Origin: Moesziomyces globuligerus
Taxonomy: Eukaryota > Basidiomycota > Ustilaginomycetes > Ustilaginales > Ustilaginaceae
Direction of reading: 5' to 3'
Length of the DNA: 64,000 bases
Assembly: GCA_030849465.1 (NCBI GenBank)
Contig: JARVLF010000006.1
Location: 1,240,001-1,304,000, forward strand
The notes below the pieces were generated by a model. The model did not search any database. It was not told the origin of the DNA and was given only the letters and a program-made list of their open reading frames with translations. Position numbers and translations under genes: made by a program. Positions 9,038 through 18,569 of the stretch are shown here, piece by piece (positions within the stretch are counted from its first letter, which is position 1; every line of letters starts with the position of its first letter).

Positions 9038-11833
9038 TCAGTCGAGGTTGACGGGCTTGCGCTGGCGGGAGGATCTTCTTCTTGATGCGGTGACTTCGAA
9101 TCCGTCTACTTCCATCGTCTCGACTGGGGCTTCCTTGATGGGCAGGAAGGCGGCTTTCTTGCACGAACGCGGGGGCGTCTTTGGCGGGGGGACCGAGTCG
9201 CGCTCATTGGCCGAGGTGCTCGTCCTGCGTGGACGCAGCATGCGTCCACTTGGCGTCGACGGCATCAAGGGCAACACGACCTCGGCCGTCGCGCGCGTCT
9301 TCTGAGACGACTCGGGCGACTCGGTGGCCTGAACCCCCTTGGTCGTGCGCGCACGCTTGCGTGCCGGCTCAGTCGTCAGCAAACCGACGACGCTCTCTTC
9401 CTCGTCCTCTTCCACCGTCCCCTGGTCCTGTTCTGCCGCAGCGGCGGCAGCAGCGGCGGCGAGTTTGGCCTTCTTCTTGTTGCGGCGTGCGGCCGACTTG
9501 GACGGCTTGAGCTTCACCACCATCTGCTTAGTGCGCTTCGTGGGCGACGGTGAAGGCGGCGGCGATACCGAGGGCGAACGAATCTCCGTCTCGGCTGCGT
9601 CGGCGGTCGGAGGAGAGGCGAGCTTGCGCTTGGATCGCAAACCAGATGGCGTCTGCGCTACAGCGGCTTGTTCCGGTTGCTCCTGTGGCTGGGCGGGGAG
9701 ACGGGTCATAAAGTCGGACTCGATCACCGAGCGCGTCGCGAACGGCGCGACGATCTCCTGTCTAGGCTTGATCCGGTCCGCCTGCGGCGTAGCCGAGGCT
9801 GCGCGCAGCGCCTTCTCAAACGCCTCGCTCGTCGTCATGCTCGACTGCGCCCGCTTGGGCGCCATGGTGCTGTCGTAGGAGACATTGCGAGCAAAGCCAA
9901 AGTCGGGCCTACGCATCACACCCAGCGCATTGCCTGCTGGTGGCTGGCCCACCATCCTCTTTGCCGAACCCGACGTGATCGAAGCCCCGGACCTGGGAGT
10001 CAGGAGCGAAGCGAAAGGTGCCGAAGGCGGCGCGACACGCTTCTCGGACCTCGAACCCGGGCTTCTGAACGCCGACAACCTGGCCGAGGCCAGATCGGAC
10101 GACGCACCCCAGGATGCTTTCGGCAGGGTGGCGGCGCCGTGGTTGCGCTTGTACTCGCTGAGGAACGAGCGGCTGAATTTTTCGAGGTGGTCTACACACT
10201 CGCCCTGGGGCGAACGCACGCCAAAGAACTGGCGGGCATTGGCGTAGAGCAGCGCAAGATCGTCCTCAAAGCCGGTGACCACTGCGTTGGCCGCCATGCG
10301 GCCCTCGAGAAGCTGGCTGCCGTACTTGCGTGCCTTGAGATTGTCGCGGATGGTGAACAGGTCGACCGGCCGCGAGGTGCGGGCGGCAAACTGCTCGAAC
10401 TCGACACTCATCGGCCGCTGGAACGCCAGGTTGGCCTTGTGCGACAAGAGCTGCAGGACGAGGTTGGATAGGAAGCCGTAGATCCGATTGAGCTCCAGGT
10501 CATTCTGTCCATCCCGCGGCTTGCTGGAAGTCGCCTCGGGGCTGGCGGTCGTCGCATCCTGCGCCGCCTCGGTCGGTGCTGCCTCGTCGGACACGACAAT
10601 GGCGCCGGGTTGCAGCGCGAAGGGGTCGCTCGACGTAGCGTCCGTGGCTTCTGGCGTCACTTGCGCCTCCTCGCTGGCGTTGGCAGGCCACTGGCCAAGT
10701 TCGGGTATAGAGCCAACGTGGAGGTGTCTGTGACGCGACGAGACGTCGCGCGTGGGCGAGGAGATGGGCGAGCTGGACGGCTCGTCGTCTGCGTCCACCC
10801 GTCGAGTGTTGCTTGCCCTATCGGAGCTGTGGAAGGGCGAGCTGGAGCGGCTGCCGCTGGAGGGAGGTGTATCAAGGCCCCCGTTGTCGATCTGCTTCTT
10901 GCGGGGCGGCGACTCGATGCCGATGGCCTCCGCAGCCGAGGCGTGCACAAGCTCGGCAGCCTCGGCCTCGGGTGACGGCAGCTCGGGCACGGCGTGCTCA
11001 ACCGGCGACGCCTGCTCCTTCTCTGCATCGACGGCCTGCTGCTCTGCCTCGGTGGTCGAAGAGGGGTACTGCGTTGGAGGGACGGCCGGCTCGGTCGCTG
11101 CGAGCTCGAGAGCAGCTTTTGCGGTAGCCTCCGCGTCGGTGTCGATCACCATGTCGTTGTCGAGCTCCGAGACGATCGCCGGTGTGCCGAGGGCGTCTGC
11201 GGAGTGCTCCTCCTCGAGCTTGCGTTGCTGCTCGGCGAGGACGCGCTGGGCATGCGCCTTTCGTGCGGCGACACCCTCGCCGAACTGGGTATTGGGATCT
11301 CTGTTGGCGATGGTGTTGGCGCGCGTGGCCGAGGCGAGGTCGCGCTTGGCTAGCGGCGAGTTCTGCAGCTGGGCCTTGAGCGACTCTGCGGCGGAAATGA
11401 GCGATGCTGGAAGCGTGTCCTCGCTGCTCGAGGCCGCTGCGGACGCAGATTGGGAAGACGGCGTGACGGAAGCCGAGGGCTGATCCCAACGGACGCGGTT
11501 GGCGAGGTTGCGTCGCGGCGTCTCTGCTGACCAGCGGAAGTGAAGCAGCTCGCGATCGCGAATGAAGTCGAACGAGTCCTGGAGCACGATGGCGCGCTCA
11601 TCGGTACCGAGTGTGATGTGGGGCACCTTGCCGGGCGGGATTGGGAAGAGCTCCACCGCCTTTGCCACGAGCTGGTCGAGCGTATCGGGAAGCGGGACGA
11701 AGTACGTCTTGGATGTGAGTGAAGGTCCCTTGAGCATCACGGCCTTACGGGGTGAGGTTGAAGGGGCGCTGGAGCTGCTTGAGGCAACAGCATACGCCGC
11801 CCCTTCAACGTGCGCTGGTGCGGGTGATGCCAT
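9038..11833 (-). CDS. Bromodomain-like nuclear protein
   Basis: 931 residues from the ATG at 11833 (MASPAPAHVEG). The frame runs on upstream to 11896 but only a TTG lies there, so 11833 is the start. Residues about 35-110 form a compact N-terminal region (SKTYFVPLPDTLDQLVAKAVELF, LLHFRW). A Ser/Ala/Glu-rich stretch follows. About residues 447-560 resemble a bromodomain: NRIYGFLSNLVLQLL, then RPVDLFTIRDNLKARKY, FEDDLALLYANARQFFG and HLEKFSRSFLSEY. The Asn in YANARQF sits where the acetyl-lysine-binding Asn is expected, although the rest is divergent. The tail has basic stretches (PSPTKRTKQ, KSAARRNKKKAK, ASRRRSSRQRKP) that look like nuclear localisation signals. A role in acetylated-chromatin binding is inferred. 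No intron is seen. Confidence 0.75.
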   Translation of the reverse strand: MASPAPAHVEGAAYAVASSSSSAPSTSPRKAVMLKGPSLTSKTYFVPLPDTLDQLVAKAVELFPIPPGKVPHITLGTDERAIVLQDSFDFIRDRELLHFRWSAETPRRNLANRVRWDQPSASVTPSSQSASAAASSSEDTLPASLISAAESLKAQLQNSPLAKRDLASATRANTIANRDPNTQFGEGVAARKAHAQRVLAEQQRKLEEEHSADALGTPAIVSELDNDMVIDTDAEATAKAALELAATEPAVPPTQYPSSTTEAEQQAVDAEKEQASPVEHAVPELPSPEAEAAELVHASAAEAIGIESPPRKKQIDNGGLDTPPSSGSRSSSPFHSSDRASNTRRVDADDEPSSSPISSPTRDVSSRHRHLHVGSIPELGQWPANASEEAQVTPEATDATSSDPFALQPGAIVVSDEAAPTEAAQDATTASPEATSSKPRDGQNDLELNRIYGFLSNLVLQLLSHKANLAFQRPMSVEFEQFAARTSRPVDLFTIRDNLKARKYGSQLLEGRMAANAVVTGFEDDLALLYANARQFFGVRSPQGECVDHLEKFSRSFLSEYKRNHGAATLPKASWGASSDLASARLSAFRSPGSRSEKRVAPPSAPFASLLTPRSGASITSGSAKRMVGQPPAGNALGVMRRPDFGFARNVSYDSTMAPKRAQSSMTTSEAFEKALRAASATPQADRIKPRQEIVAPFATRSVIESDFMTRLPAQPQEQPEQAAVAQTPSGLRSKRKLASPPTADAAETEIRSPSVSPPPSPSPTKRTKQMVVKLKPSKSAARRNKKKAKLAAAAAAAAAEQDQGTVEEDEEESVVGLLTTEPARKRARTTKGVQATESPESSQKTRATAEVVLPLMPSTPSGRMLRPRRTSTSANERDSVPPPKTPPRSCKKAAFLPIKEAPVETMEVDGFEVTASRRRSSRQRKPVNLD

Positions 11834-12416
11834 GGTGATCCGCCTGCTGGCGTACGAGGCTCCGTGGGCAGATATGAGGACACCGGATGGTGGCAAGGTC
11901 GGACGTGGACGAGAGTCCAGGCTGAGATAGCTGAGTGCTTGTAGAAAGGCAGTGGCTACGGATGCAAGGAATGTCGTATGGAATGAGGTGGGAGGGAATA
12001 CGAAGCAAGGTTGACGGAGGGGCAGAGGAAGTGAAGGGGCCAGAGCGGTGGTGCATCGCCTCTCTACGCCACGCCACGCCAGGACGGCCGAAGAGCCAAA
12101 GGCGTTGATGGCACGAGATGTTCACGCTTCGCGTAAATTGCACTTGAGGACGTGACTTTTTGCAGCGCACACGTCCCATCTACGCGTTGCTTGGACGCGT
12201 TGCTCTGCCCGCGTTCAGAAGGAGCTCGTTCACGGTCCACCTCGACACGGAACAGATTTCGTCGGGGTAAAAAGGAGGTCTAACAACTTCTTGCTTTTTC
12301 TCGCATGCCTCGACCTCACTTTATGCGGCTCACAGCAAAGCTAGCAAGAGAAGAACCCAAGCCGTATACACAGGGCCGGCAACAAGAAAGCTGTACACAT
12401 GGATTCGTGTATGCTA
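11834..12416. other. Intergenic region upstream of the bromodomain-like gene
   Basis: About 580 bp between the bromodomain-like gene and the 3' end of the PRELI gene, both on the minus strand. It should hold the promoter of the former and the 3' UTR of the latter. No RNA gene or repeat was recognised. Confidence 0.5.
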
Positions 12417-13841
12417 CTAGACGGCGCGGTCGCGGTCGATCTGTTCGAGTCGGCCCTGGGTCTGGCGCTTGGCGCGCACTTCTTCGTCGTCGAATCCAAG
12501 CAGCGACTTTGCTTTGGTTCTCGCGCGCTGCAACGCCTTTGCGATGATGCCACCTGCCTCGTCCGCCGCAGGAGGTTGCACGAGCGGCAAGCCGAGCCGC
12601 GAGCGCACGCGGTTCAGCACGCCTTCTTCCATGTTGCGATCCTGGTCGCTGTACACCGCGCCCTTTCCCTTCCTGCCGCTCAGCTCTGCCCAAGGTCCCT
12701 CCTGCTCGGCACCGCGGAAGCGCAGCTCCGCCTCACCCTTGGCACCTCGGGCGCTGCCAGCTGCATCCGCCCAGTCGGCTCTCTTGACGTCGTCTTCATC
12801 CTCGTCTCGTTCGATGAGGTAGCCGTCTTGAAGCTCCTTGACCTGCGAGTAGTGGCCCGAATACCACCACATCTTGAGCTTCTGCCAGGGTCCAAGAGGG
12901 TAGCCGTCGAGGAACGGCGGTCGCAGCGACTCGAGCAGCTTGATTCTCTTTTGCGACATCGACGAGCGCTGCAGCACATCGTGCTCGCGTCGCGTGCCGT
13001 CGAGCTGCGGCTCGTCATCGGCCATGATCTGAGACCGCGTCCACATGATTCCTTGTTGCGACTGTTCATGCACCCGCGCCAAGAAGTCGGATCAGTGATG
13101 TATGCTATGGGGCGGGACAAGGCGGATCGAGAGACTTACAGTGTCCTTGTGGGCCACGAACCGGGCCAGGCCAAACTTTTCGATGCGGCGTCGAAGCATA
13201 CCGAAGCTCATCTGCGACTCGATCTGCGCCGTCGTCAGCGTCTTGCAATACGACCTCCATGCTTCCTGCTCCGCCGCGACCGGACCGTTCTTCGAGTCTC
13301 CCTTTGCAGCCTCGCTGGGGAGCATGAATCCGAACCGCTCCTTGAACACCAAGCCCTCGGTGACAGCCAGCACCGTCGTGTGGTCGAGATTGCGAGTCCA
13401 GCTGCGCATCGCCCTTCCGTTCTTCGTCCGCCCCTTGAGGCTCATCTCTGCGGGAGGTGCCTGGTCGTCCTTTTCAGCCCGGTTGGCGCTTGCTCTAGGC
13501 GGGAAGAGGTCGAGCTCGACCTCGCTCTCTTCCATCACCCAGCTCTCGGCGTTCTTGATGATGCCCGACGGTGCCCATTTGGGCAGATTGCCGCGCTTGA
13601 GGATGAGCCGCGTCGTGCACAGCACGGGAATCGTCGCTGTCGGCGTGTCCAGCGTCACCGACGATGAGCTCGGCGCCGACGACGATCCGCTCCGTACGGG
13701 GCGGTACTCGATCCTACGGTCGATGACATCGACAGAGAGCACGTGTGTGGCGTTCGGGTTCGGATAGCGAAGGAAGTACGAGCGCACGCACGACGACCAC
13801 GAGTGGTCGTAGCTCGACTGGTGCACAAAGTCCTTGACCAT
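12417..13841 (-). CDS. PRELI/MSF1-domain protein (Ups-family mitochondrial lipid transfer)
   Basis: Members of this family (Ups1/Ups2/PRELI) shuttle phosphatidic acid or phosphatidylserine across the mitochondrial intermembrane space with Mdm35. Exon 1 is 13841-13140 (234 codons, starting MVKDFVHQSSYDHSWSSCV). The intron is 13139-13062 (GTAAGT...CAG, 78 nt), and exon 2 is 13061-12417, giving 448 residues. The splice joins RRIEKFGLARFVAHKDT to SQQGIMWTRSQIM, a typical end of the PRELI domain. Other visible family features are LSVDVIDRR near residue 36, TTRLILKRGNLPKW near residue 75 and ESWVMEESEV near 100. The domain carries inserted Ser-rich and charged loops. A tail of about 200 residues (RPPFLDGYPLGPWQKLKMW, then charged) extends beyond the usual ~200-residue family length and has no known function. 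Whether it acts like Ups1 or Ups2 cannot be told. Confidence 0.88.
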
Positions 13842-14621
13842 CGCAGGGGACCGGGCGATCTGCGGGCCGGCTTAGTGAGACGCGGTTCGGCGACACGCAG
13901 ATGCAACGCTGCAGTGGACCTCAGAGTCTCGGCCCTTCAAGAATGGGCTTGAAAGGACGTGGTTCCGACTGGCTGCTAGGGGAGAAGCTAGTGAAGGAAG
14001 TGGTAGCAAGGATCGTTGGCACCTGCACGCGGAAACAGCAAATTGAACCCGGACTGAAAAATCGCCCACCCTCAGTCACATGTCGAGCTCATTCCGTGTG
14101 GAGTGCGCAATTTTCGGACCTTCCAGCGGTCAAGCATCTGTTCATGCTTCCGGGCCATGGCCGAGCATGTCGCACAGCGCGAGATATAACGATAGACGGA
14201 ATGTAGATCGCAGCTAGTGTACACAGTATAGAGAGGAAGAAGCCATTTTGAGATCGCCGAAGTCGTGTCGGCGAGCAGAGGAGATGGAGGGAGGAGGAAT
14301 GCTCGAGCGCATCGTGCGCGGCAGAGAGACAATTGAGCCGAAGAGATGACGGATCGAGCTGGACAAGCGCCGTTCTGCCGTTTGGTATATGCTCGCACGT
14401 GTTCGGCGGGTCAGGAGCGTCGTAGCAGCCCTTTTTGATCTTGCCGCAAAGCACCCACGTACGACGAAATTGCAACCTAGCGCTCGCAGCTGATCGGATT
14501 TCGAGTCGGATGCGAGACTTAGAAGCGCCTCCTGCCCGCGCAGACTGCGCAGCTGCATGCGTGCTGGCAGGCTTTGAGCGCAGAGTGTGGACGTCGGGAG
14601 CCTTGTTGCTGGATGATTCGT
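13842..14621. other. Intergenic region, PRELI promoter side
   Basis: About 780 bp holding the upstream region of the PRELI gene and the 3' side of the SmG gene. Several short frames exist but none has a recognisable product. No RNA gene seen. Confidence 0.5.
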
Positions 14622-14885
14622 TCACCGTGTCTTGACGTTCTCTAGTGCCTCGAGCGAGGTGACGCTGTTGCCTCGCACCACCACGGTGCCGCATCGGTCA
14701 CCATCCTGCCAGACGTTCGGATTGCCCATCTCGGGGTGTACCTGCTCGATGGCATCGTCGACGACCAGGTTGAGGAACATGTCGAAGCCGCGCAGCGTGC
14801 CCTGGATCTTGCGGCCGCCCTGGATGTTGACAGCAATGCGCTTGTCGAGGAAGCGCTTGAGCTCCGGTTGCGAGACCTTGGCCAT
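14622..14885 (-). CDS. SNRPG: Small nuclear ribonucleoprotein G (SmG)
   Basis: Core Sm-ring protein that binds the Sm site of U1, U2, U4 and U5 snRNAs in pre-mRNA splicing. The 87-residue frame from the ATG at 14885 begins MAKVSQPELKRFLDKRIAV, matching the SmG start. It contains Sm1 (VNIQGGRKIQGTLRGFDMFLN, with the conserved Gly and Asn) and Sm2 (CGTVVVRGNSVTSLE, with the RGN signature). Length is normal for SmG (about 75-90). There is no intron within the frame. The gene is divergent from the tRNA-Pro gene. Identification as SmG rather than LSm7 rests on the PELKRFLDKR start and the short loop. Confidence 0.95.
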   Translation of the reverse strand: MAKVSQPELKRFLDKRIAVNIQGGRKIQGTLRGFDMFLNLVVDDAIEQVHPEMGNPNVWQDGDRCGTVVVRGNSVTSLEALENVKTR

Positions 14886-15335
14886 CTTGCTTCGCTCGAG
14901 ATCCACGCGGATGTAGGATGCAAGAGAGCGGGGAAGCGGATGCGTGTGCAAGGCTGAACGGTGGTGTTGGGATAGGAAGCTGAAGGTGAGTTGGACCCCG
15001 AGCAAGTCGAGGCCGCCTTCCGAGTCTGCGCTTCGTTCGGTGCCGAAAGCTGCTCAAAATGACTACGATGTACGCCTCTCCACTCTAACACGCTTACAGA
15101 ATTTTCTTCGTTTGGCCCGACCACCATGGCTTGCCGGTAACGCACAACCTATCACTGGTGCAGCTACCTGAAGAGGCTCTGTGCGTTTCATGAATGTCCG
15201 ATCGACTCAGCTGAAAAGAGCAAGCGGGTTCATGTGATGCAGGGTGAGCATGTCGAACTTCGCGACGATTGCTCAGTAGCATGAAGCTTTGTAAAGTATA
15301 TGTGTGCTACTGAACGTCAGCTGGTCACAATGAGA
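14886..15335. other. SmG promoter region up to the tRNA gene
   Basis: About 450 bp between SmG (-) and tRNA-Pro (+). It should hold the SmG promoter and the 5' flank of the tRNA. A GGTCACA at 15323-15329 just before the tRNA partly matches the 3' acceptor strand, but it is not the mature 5' end. No further feature is supported. Confidence 0.45.
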
Positions 15336-15452
15336 GGTTGCTTCGTCCAGTGGTAGGATACCTCTTTCGGGCATAACCCGGTGTGTTGCACACCAGACCA
15401 ACTGAGGCTCTAGAAATAGAGGTGGTCGCGGGTTCGAATCCCGCAGTGACCC
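15336..15452 (+). tRNA. tRNA-Pro (anticodon CGG), with 45-nt intron
   Basis: Folded by eye. The acceptor is GGTTGCT (15336-15342) with AGTGACC (15445-15451), including two G-U pairs, and discriminator C (15452), usual for tRNA-Pro. D arm: GTCC-AGTGGTA-GGAT (15345-15359). Anticodon stem: CCTCT (15361-15365) with AGAGG (15418-15422). Anticodon CGG is at 15368-15370 inside the loop TTCGGG...T, the tRNA-Pro loop sequence. The intron is 15372-15416, directly 3' of position 37 as expected. T arm: GCGGG-TTCGAAT-CCCGC. A T5 run (15457-15461) and longer T runs follow, as for Pol III termination. The family call rests on the anticodon and loop; the acceptor wobble pairs are a little unusual. Confidence 0.85.
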
Positions 15453-16117
15453 TCCCTTTTTGGGATTTTTTGCATTTTTTTTTGTCTTACAAGAAGCGGA
15501 ATTGATTGGGGAGTGCTGTGCGACCTTTTTGGTACAAGGTTTGCTTGGAAATGGCAGAGGTATGCCGTTTTCAAGACCGCAAATATGGTGGTTCTCGCTC
15601 TCTTTTTTTGTGGGCGATTTTGGCCCACTTTCATCTTCACAAAATGAATTGTTCATTCACCCGGTTGGCCCGTACACGAAGGCGCATCCTCGGACCTCAC
15701 TCAGTGTCAGCACACTCAGTTTCGTGGTCTTGGCTCGGGTCCCTGTTTACGACTTGTATTGCTGGACACGTTCAAGCAGTAGTCCACGGGAGGTTGGCAT
15801 GGTCCCAACGTGAGAGCGGCCAGTGCGGAACACGAGGTGAAGCCAGCGAGGGCGCGATTGGATGCGGGGTTGCTTGTTCCTAAATTTGGAGCGGCGGTCG
15901 GAGAGAGACCCTTTGGTACCGCCCAGACCAGAGCGATTTGTCCTCATGTGGAGGTTTACGGCCGCGCGCCTGAGCACAAACACAGCTCGTCACCCAAAGA
16001 TAGGACGCCATACCATCCACCACATCTTGCCCAGCCGCCACCTCGTTGTCTCCTTCTATCTCCATCCAAAGGCTGGAATCAAGTCGTTCGACCCTCGAAT
16101 CCCTTCCGAAGACGACG
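15453..16117. other. tRNA 3' flank and FUN14 promoter
   Basis: Starts with T-rich Pol III terminator tracts (15457-15485) and leads to the FUN14 start codon. No coding frame or repeat is supported in the remaining 600 bp. Confidence 0.5.
15457..15485 (+). terminator. Pol III terminator T-tracts of tRNA-Pro
   Basis: TTTTT at 15457-15461, about 5 nt after the mature tRNA end, with two further, longer T runs downstream that could act as back-up terminators. Confidence 0.7.
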
Positions 16118-16901
16118 ATGAGCGCGTTTCCGATGATTCGTACCGTGCCTCAGGCATGCCGAGTAAGTCAAGCCGCCTCCAAGCATTCTTGACTAGGATT
16201 CGATACTGATTGTGATACACTCTGGTCGGTTTCAGGTTGCTTCGATGGCAGAGGCACGCGTGGGACTGAGGTCGAGTATGCCTCAGCAGCTGCGCACGTA
16301 CCACGGCAAGCGCATCGACCCGCGCACCCGCTTCTCGGCACACCAAGCACCTCGCGTCTTTGCCGCCTCGGCACCTGCCTCTGGTATCCGCATGGGACTG
16401 ATGCTCGGCGGTGGCTCCCTCATCGCCGCCGCCGGACTGAGCGCCTTCGGCTCTTCTAGTGTGCAGTGCGAATCCGCTCGTCCCTACGCCTCGTCCTCGC
16501 CCGTCTCGGTCGAGACCAAGGGCGACACGACCACCGTCTCCACCCAGCCCGAAAGCATCGTCAACGTCTACCAGCTCTCGTTCGGCACCATCTGCGGTGT
16601 CTGCGCCGGAGTCTTCATCAAGAAGGGCCTCAAGCTCATCGCGTTCCTCCTCGGAGGCTGCTACGTGCTCCTGCAGTACCTCAACGGTCAACGCCTCATC
16701 AGCGTCAACTGGAACGCGATCAACTCCCGATACGACAGACTCGTCAACAACGCCGCAGGACCCCAGGCTGTCAATGCGAGGGGCTACTCTGGAAGCAAGC
16801 TCCAGCGCATCTGGGCCAACTTTACCAACTTCCTCACCGCCGACTTCCAGCCGCGTGCCACCTTCATGGCCGGCCTCCTGCTCGGTCTCCGCCTCGGATA
16901 A
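16118..16901 (+). CDS. FUN14-family mitochondrial outer-membrane protein
   Basis: FUN14/FUNDC-type small membrane protein; animal FUNDC1 is a mitophagy receptor, while the fungal role is less clear. The model has a 15-codon first exon (16118-16162, MSAFPMIRTVPQACR), a 73-nt intron (GTAAGT...CAG) and a second exon 16236-16901, total 236 residues. The N-terminus is basic and Ser-rich, with a possible mitochondrial presequence. A hydrophobic stretch lies near residues 70-95 (GIRMGLMLGGGSLIAAAGLSAF). The FUN14 domain follows at about 140-235: SFGTICGVCAGVFIKKGLKLIAFLLGGCYVLLQYL, GQRLISVNWNAI, and the final FMAGLLLGLRLG with its glycine-rich helix. Length is as in other fungi. An alternative start at a later Met (SMAEAR, in exon 2) is possible but would drop the presequence. 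Confidence 0.9.
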
Positions 16902-17321
16902 GCGAGATCGTGCAAGAGGTAGTCTTAAAGCCAGAATTCTCATCCCTGCCTCATGACTGTGAAAGCGATGCCGTCGTAGCTTACCTACACCTTATGGAAA
17001 GAGTGACAATGCAGCATCGCCAAGGTGTGGCTGAGATGGTGTCGTGTGTCGTGTGGGGCTCAGCGACGAGTCCGTGCATTTCAAGGCAAACTCATCAGAG
17101 GAGGAAAAAGCGTAAAAAGCGTAAATTGATGCAACATGCAGGCAACGCCAGAAGGCGGCTTGCTGCCTCAAACGTCTCCGCATCCTCGGCGGTTTCTTCT
17201 CAAGTCTGATTCGTCGACGCCGACAAAGCGCAGCTAAATCCTAGCCTACACGATAGCCGGCTCGAGCTTCTCGCTCACCATCCGCCAACTCCTCCTTCAG
17301 CACCAGAAAAGGCTCGTCACC
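16902..17321. other. Tandem intergenic region (FUN14 to dihydroorotase)
   Basis: 420 bp between two genes on the plus strand, holding the FUN14 3' UTR and the dihydroorotase promoter. No TATA or other clear element recognised. Confidence 0.5.
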
Positions 17322-18569
17322 ATGTCCGTGCAAGAGATCGAAGTGCCGGCTCCTGCCGACTTCCACGTGCACCTTCGCCAGGGTCCGATGTCGGAGCTCG
17401 TCACTCCGCACGTCGCTCTCGGCGGCGTGTCGCTGGCCTACGTCATGCCGAACCTGGTTCCGCCCATCACCTCGGCGCAGCAAGCGGGGGACTACCTCTC
17501 GGCGCTCTCGGCGCTGGCGCCCCAGACCAAGTTCATCGGGACGCTGTATCTCTCGACTGCGCTGACGCCGGACGAGATCGCGCGCGCGGCGCAGAACGGC
17601 GTGCGCGGCGTCAAGAGCTACCCGCGCGGCGTGACGACCAACTCGGACGGCGGCATCGAAGACTACGAGACCTACTACCCGATCTTTGAGGCGATGCAGA
17701 AGCACAACATGGTACTCAACCTGCACGGCGAGGTGCCGAGCAACGCCGATGCAGGCATCTGCGTGCTCAACGCCGAGGAAAAGTTCCTCACGCATCTGTT
17801 CAAGATCCACCGCCACTTCCCCGACCTCAAGATCGTCCTCGAACACGCCACCACCAGGAAGGCGGTGGAGGCCGTCAAGCAGTGCGGAGAGACGGTGGCT
17901 TGCACCATCACCCCGCACCACCTCGAGCTCATCGTCGACGACTGGGCAGGCAAGCCGCTCAACTTCTGCAAGCCGGTCGCAAAGTACCCCGACGATCGCC
18001 AGGCGCTGCGCGACGTCATCCGCGAGGGTAAGTACCAACGCTCGCCAGCGTTGGATGCAGAGCTGAGCTGACATTTGACCGCATCTTCCGCAACAGGTCA
18101 TCCACGCTTCTTCCTGGGATCCGATTCGGCACCGCATCCGCTCGCCAACAAGTATCCCTCGGCGGTTACGCACGGCGCGCCAGGAACCAAGGCAGCACCG
18201 AATGGCGACGGCGACCTGGAGCCCACCGGCGTGGTGTCGTGCGGTTGCGCCGCAGGCGTCTACACGTCGTCGATCCTCGTGCCGCTGTGCGCGACGCTTC
18301 TGGAAGGATTCGGAGCGCTGGACCAGCTGGCCAACTACGTCAGCTTGAACGGTCGAAGGTTCTACGGCTTTGACAGCGCGGACGAGCTGAGCAAGGGTAG
18401 CATCAAGCTGCGCAGGGCGAGCGCGAGCGCGAGCGGGTCGGCGGCGACGGTGCCTGCAGTCTACGTGCATCCCGAGTTCGTCGACGTGCCCGACTCGGAC
18501 GCGAGCAAGGTGCAGGTGGTCCCCTTCTGGGCAGGCAAGCGTCTTGGCTGGGAGATCGTGCGATCCTGA
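17322..18569 (+). CDS. URA4: Dihydroorotase (pyrimidine biosynthesis)
   Basis: Interconverts N-carbamoyl-aspartate and dihydroorotate, the third step of UMP synthesis; zinc amidohydrolase in the cytosol. Exons 17322-18027 and 18097-18569 (intron GTAAGT...CAG, 69 nt) give 392 residues. The metal ligands His15 and His17 are in FHVHLRQ. The carboxylated Lys is in GVKSYPRGVTTNS near residue 97. Further metal-binding His are in LNLHGEV and LEHATT, and the catalytic Asp is in FFLGSDSAPH, just after the intron. This is the PyrC-type homodimeric enzyme like yeast Ura4. The stretch between SAVTHGAPGTKAAPN and PTGVVSCGCAAGVY and a Ser/Ala loop (RRASASASGSAA) near residue 360 are small insertions. The symbol follows the yeast name. 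Confidence 0.96.
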
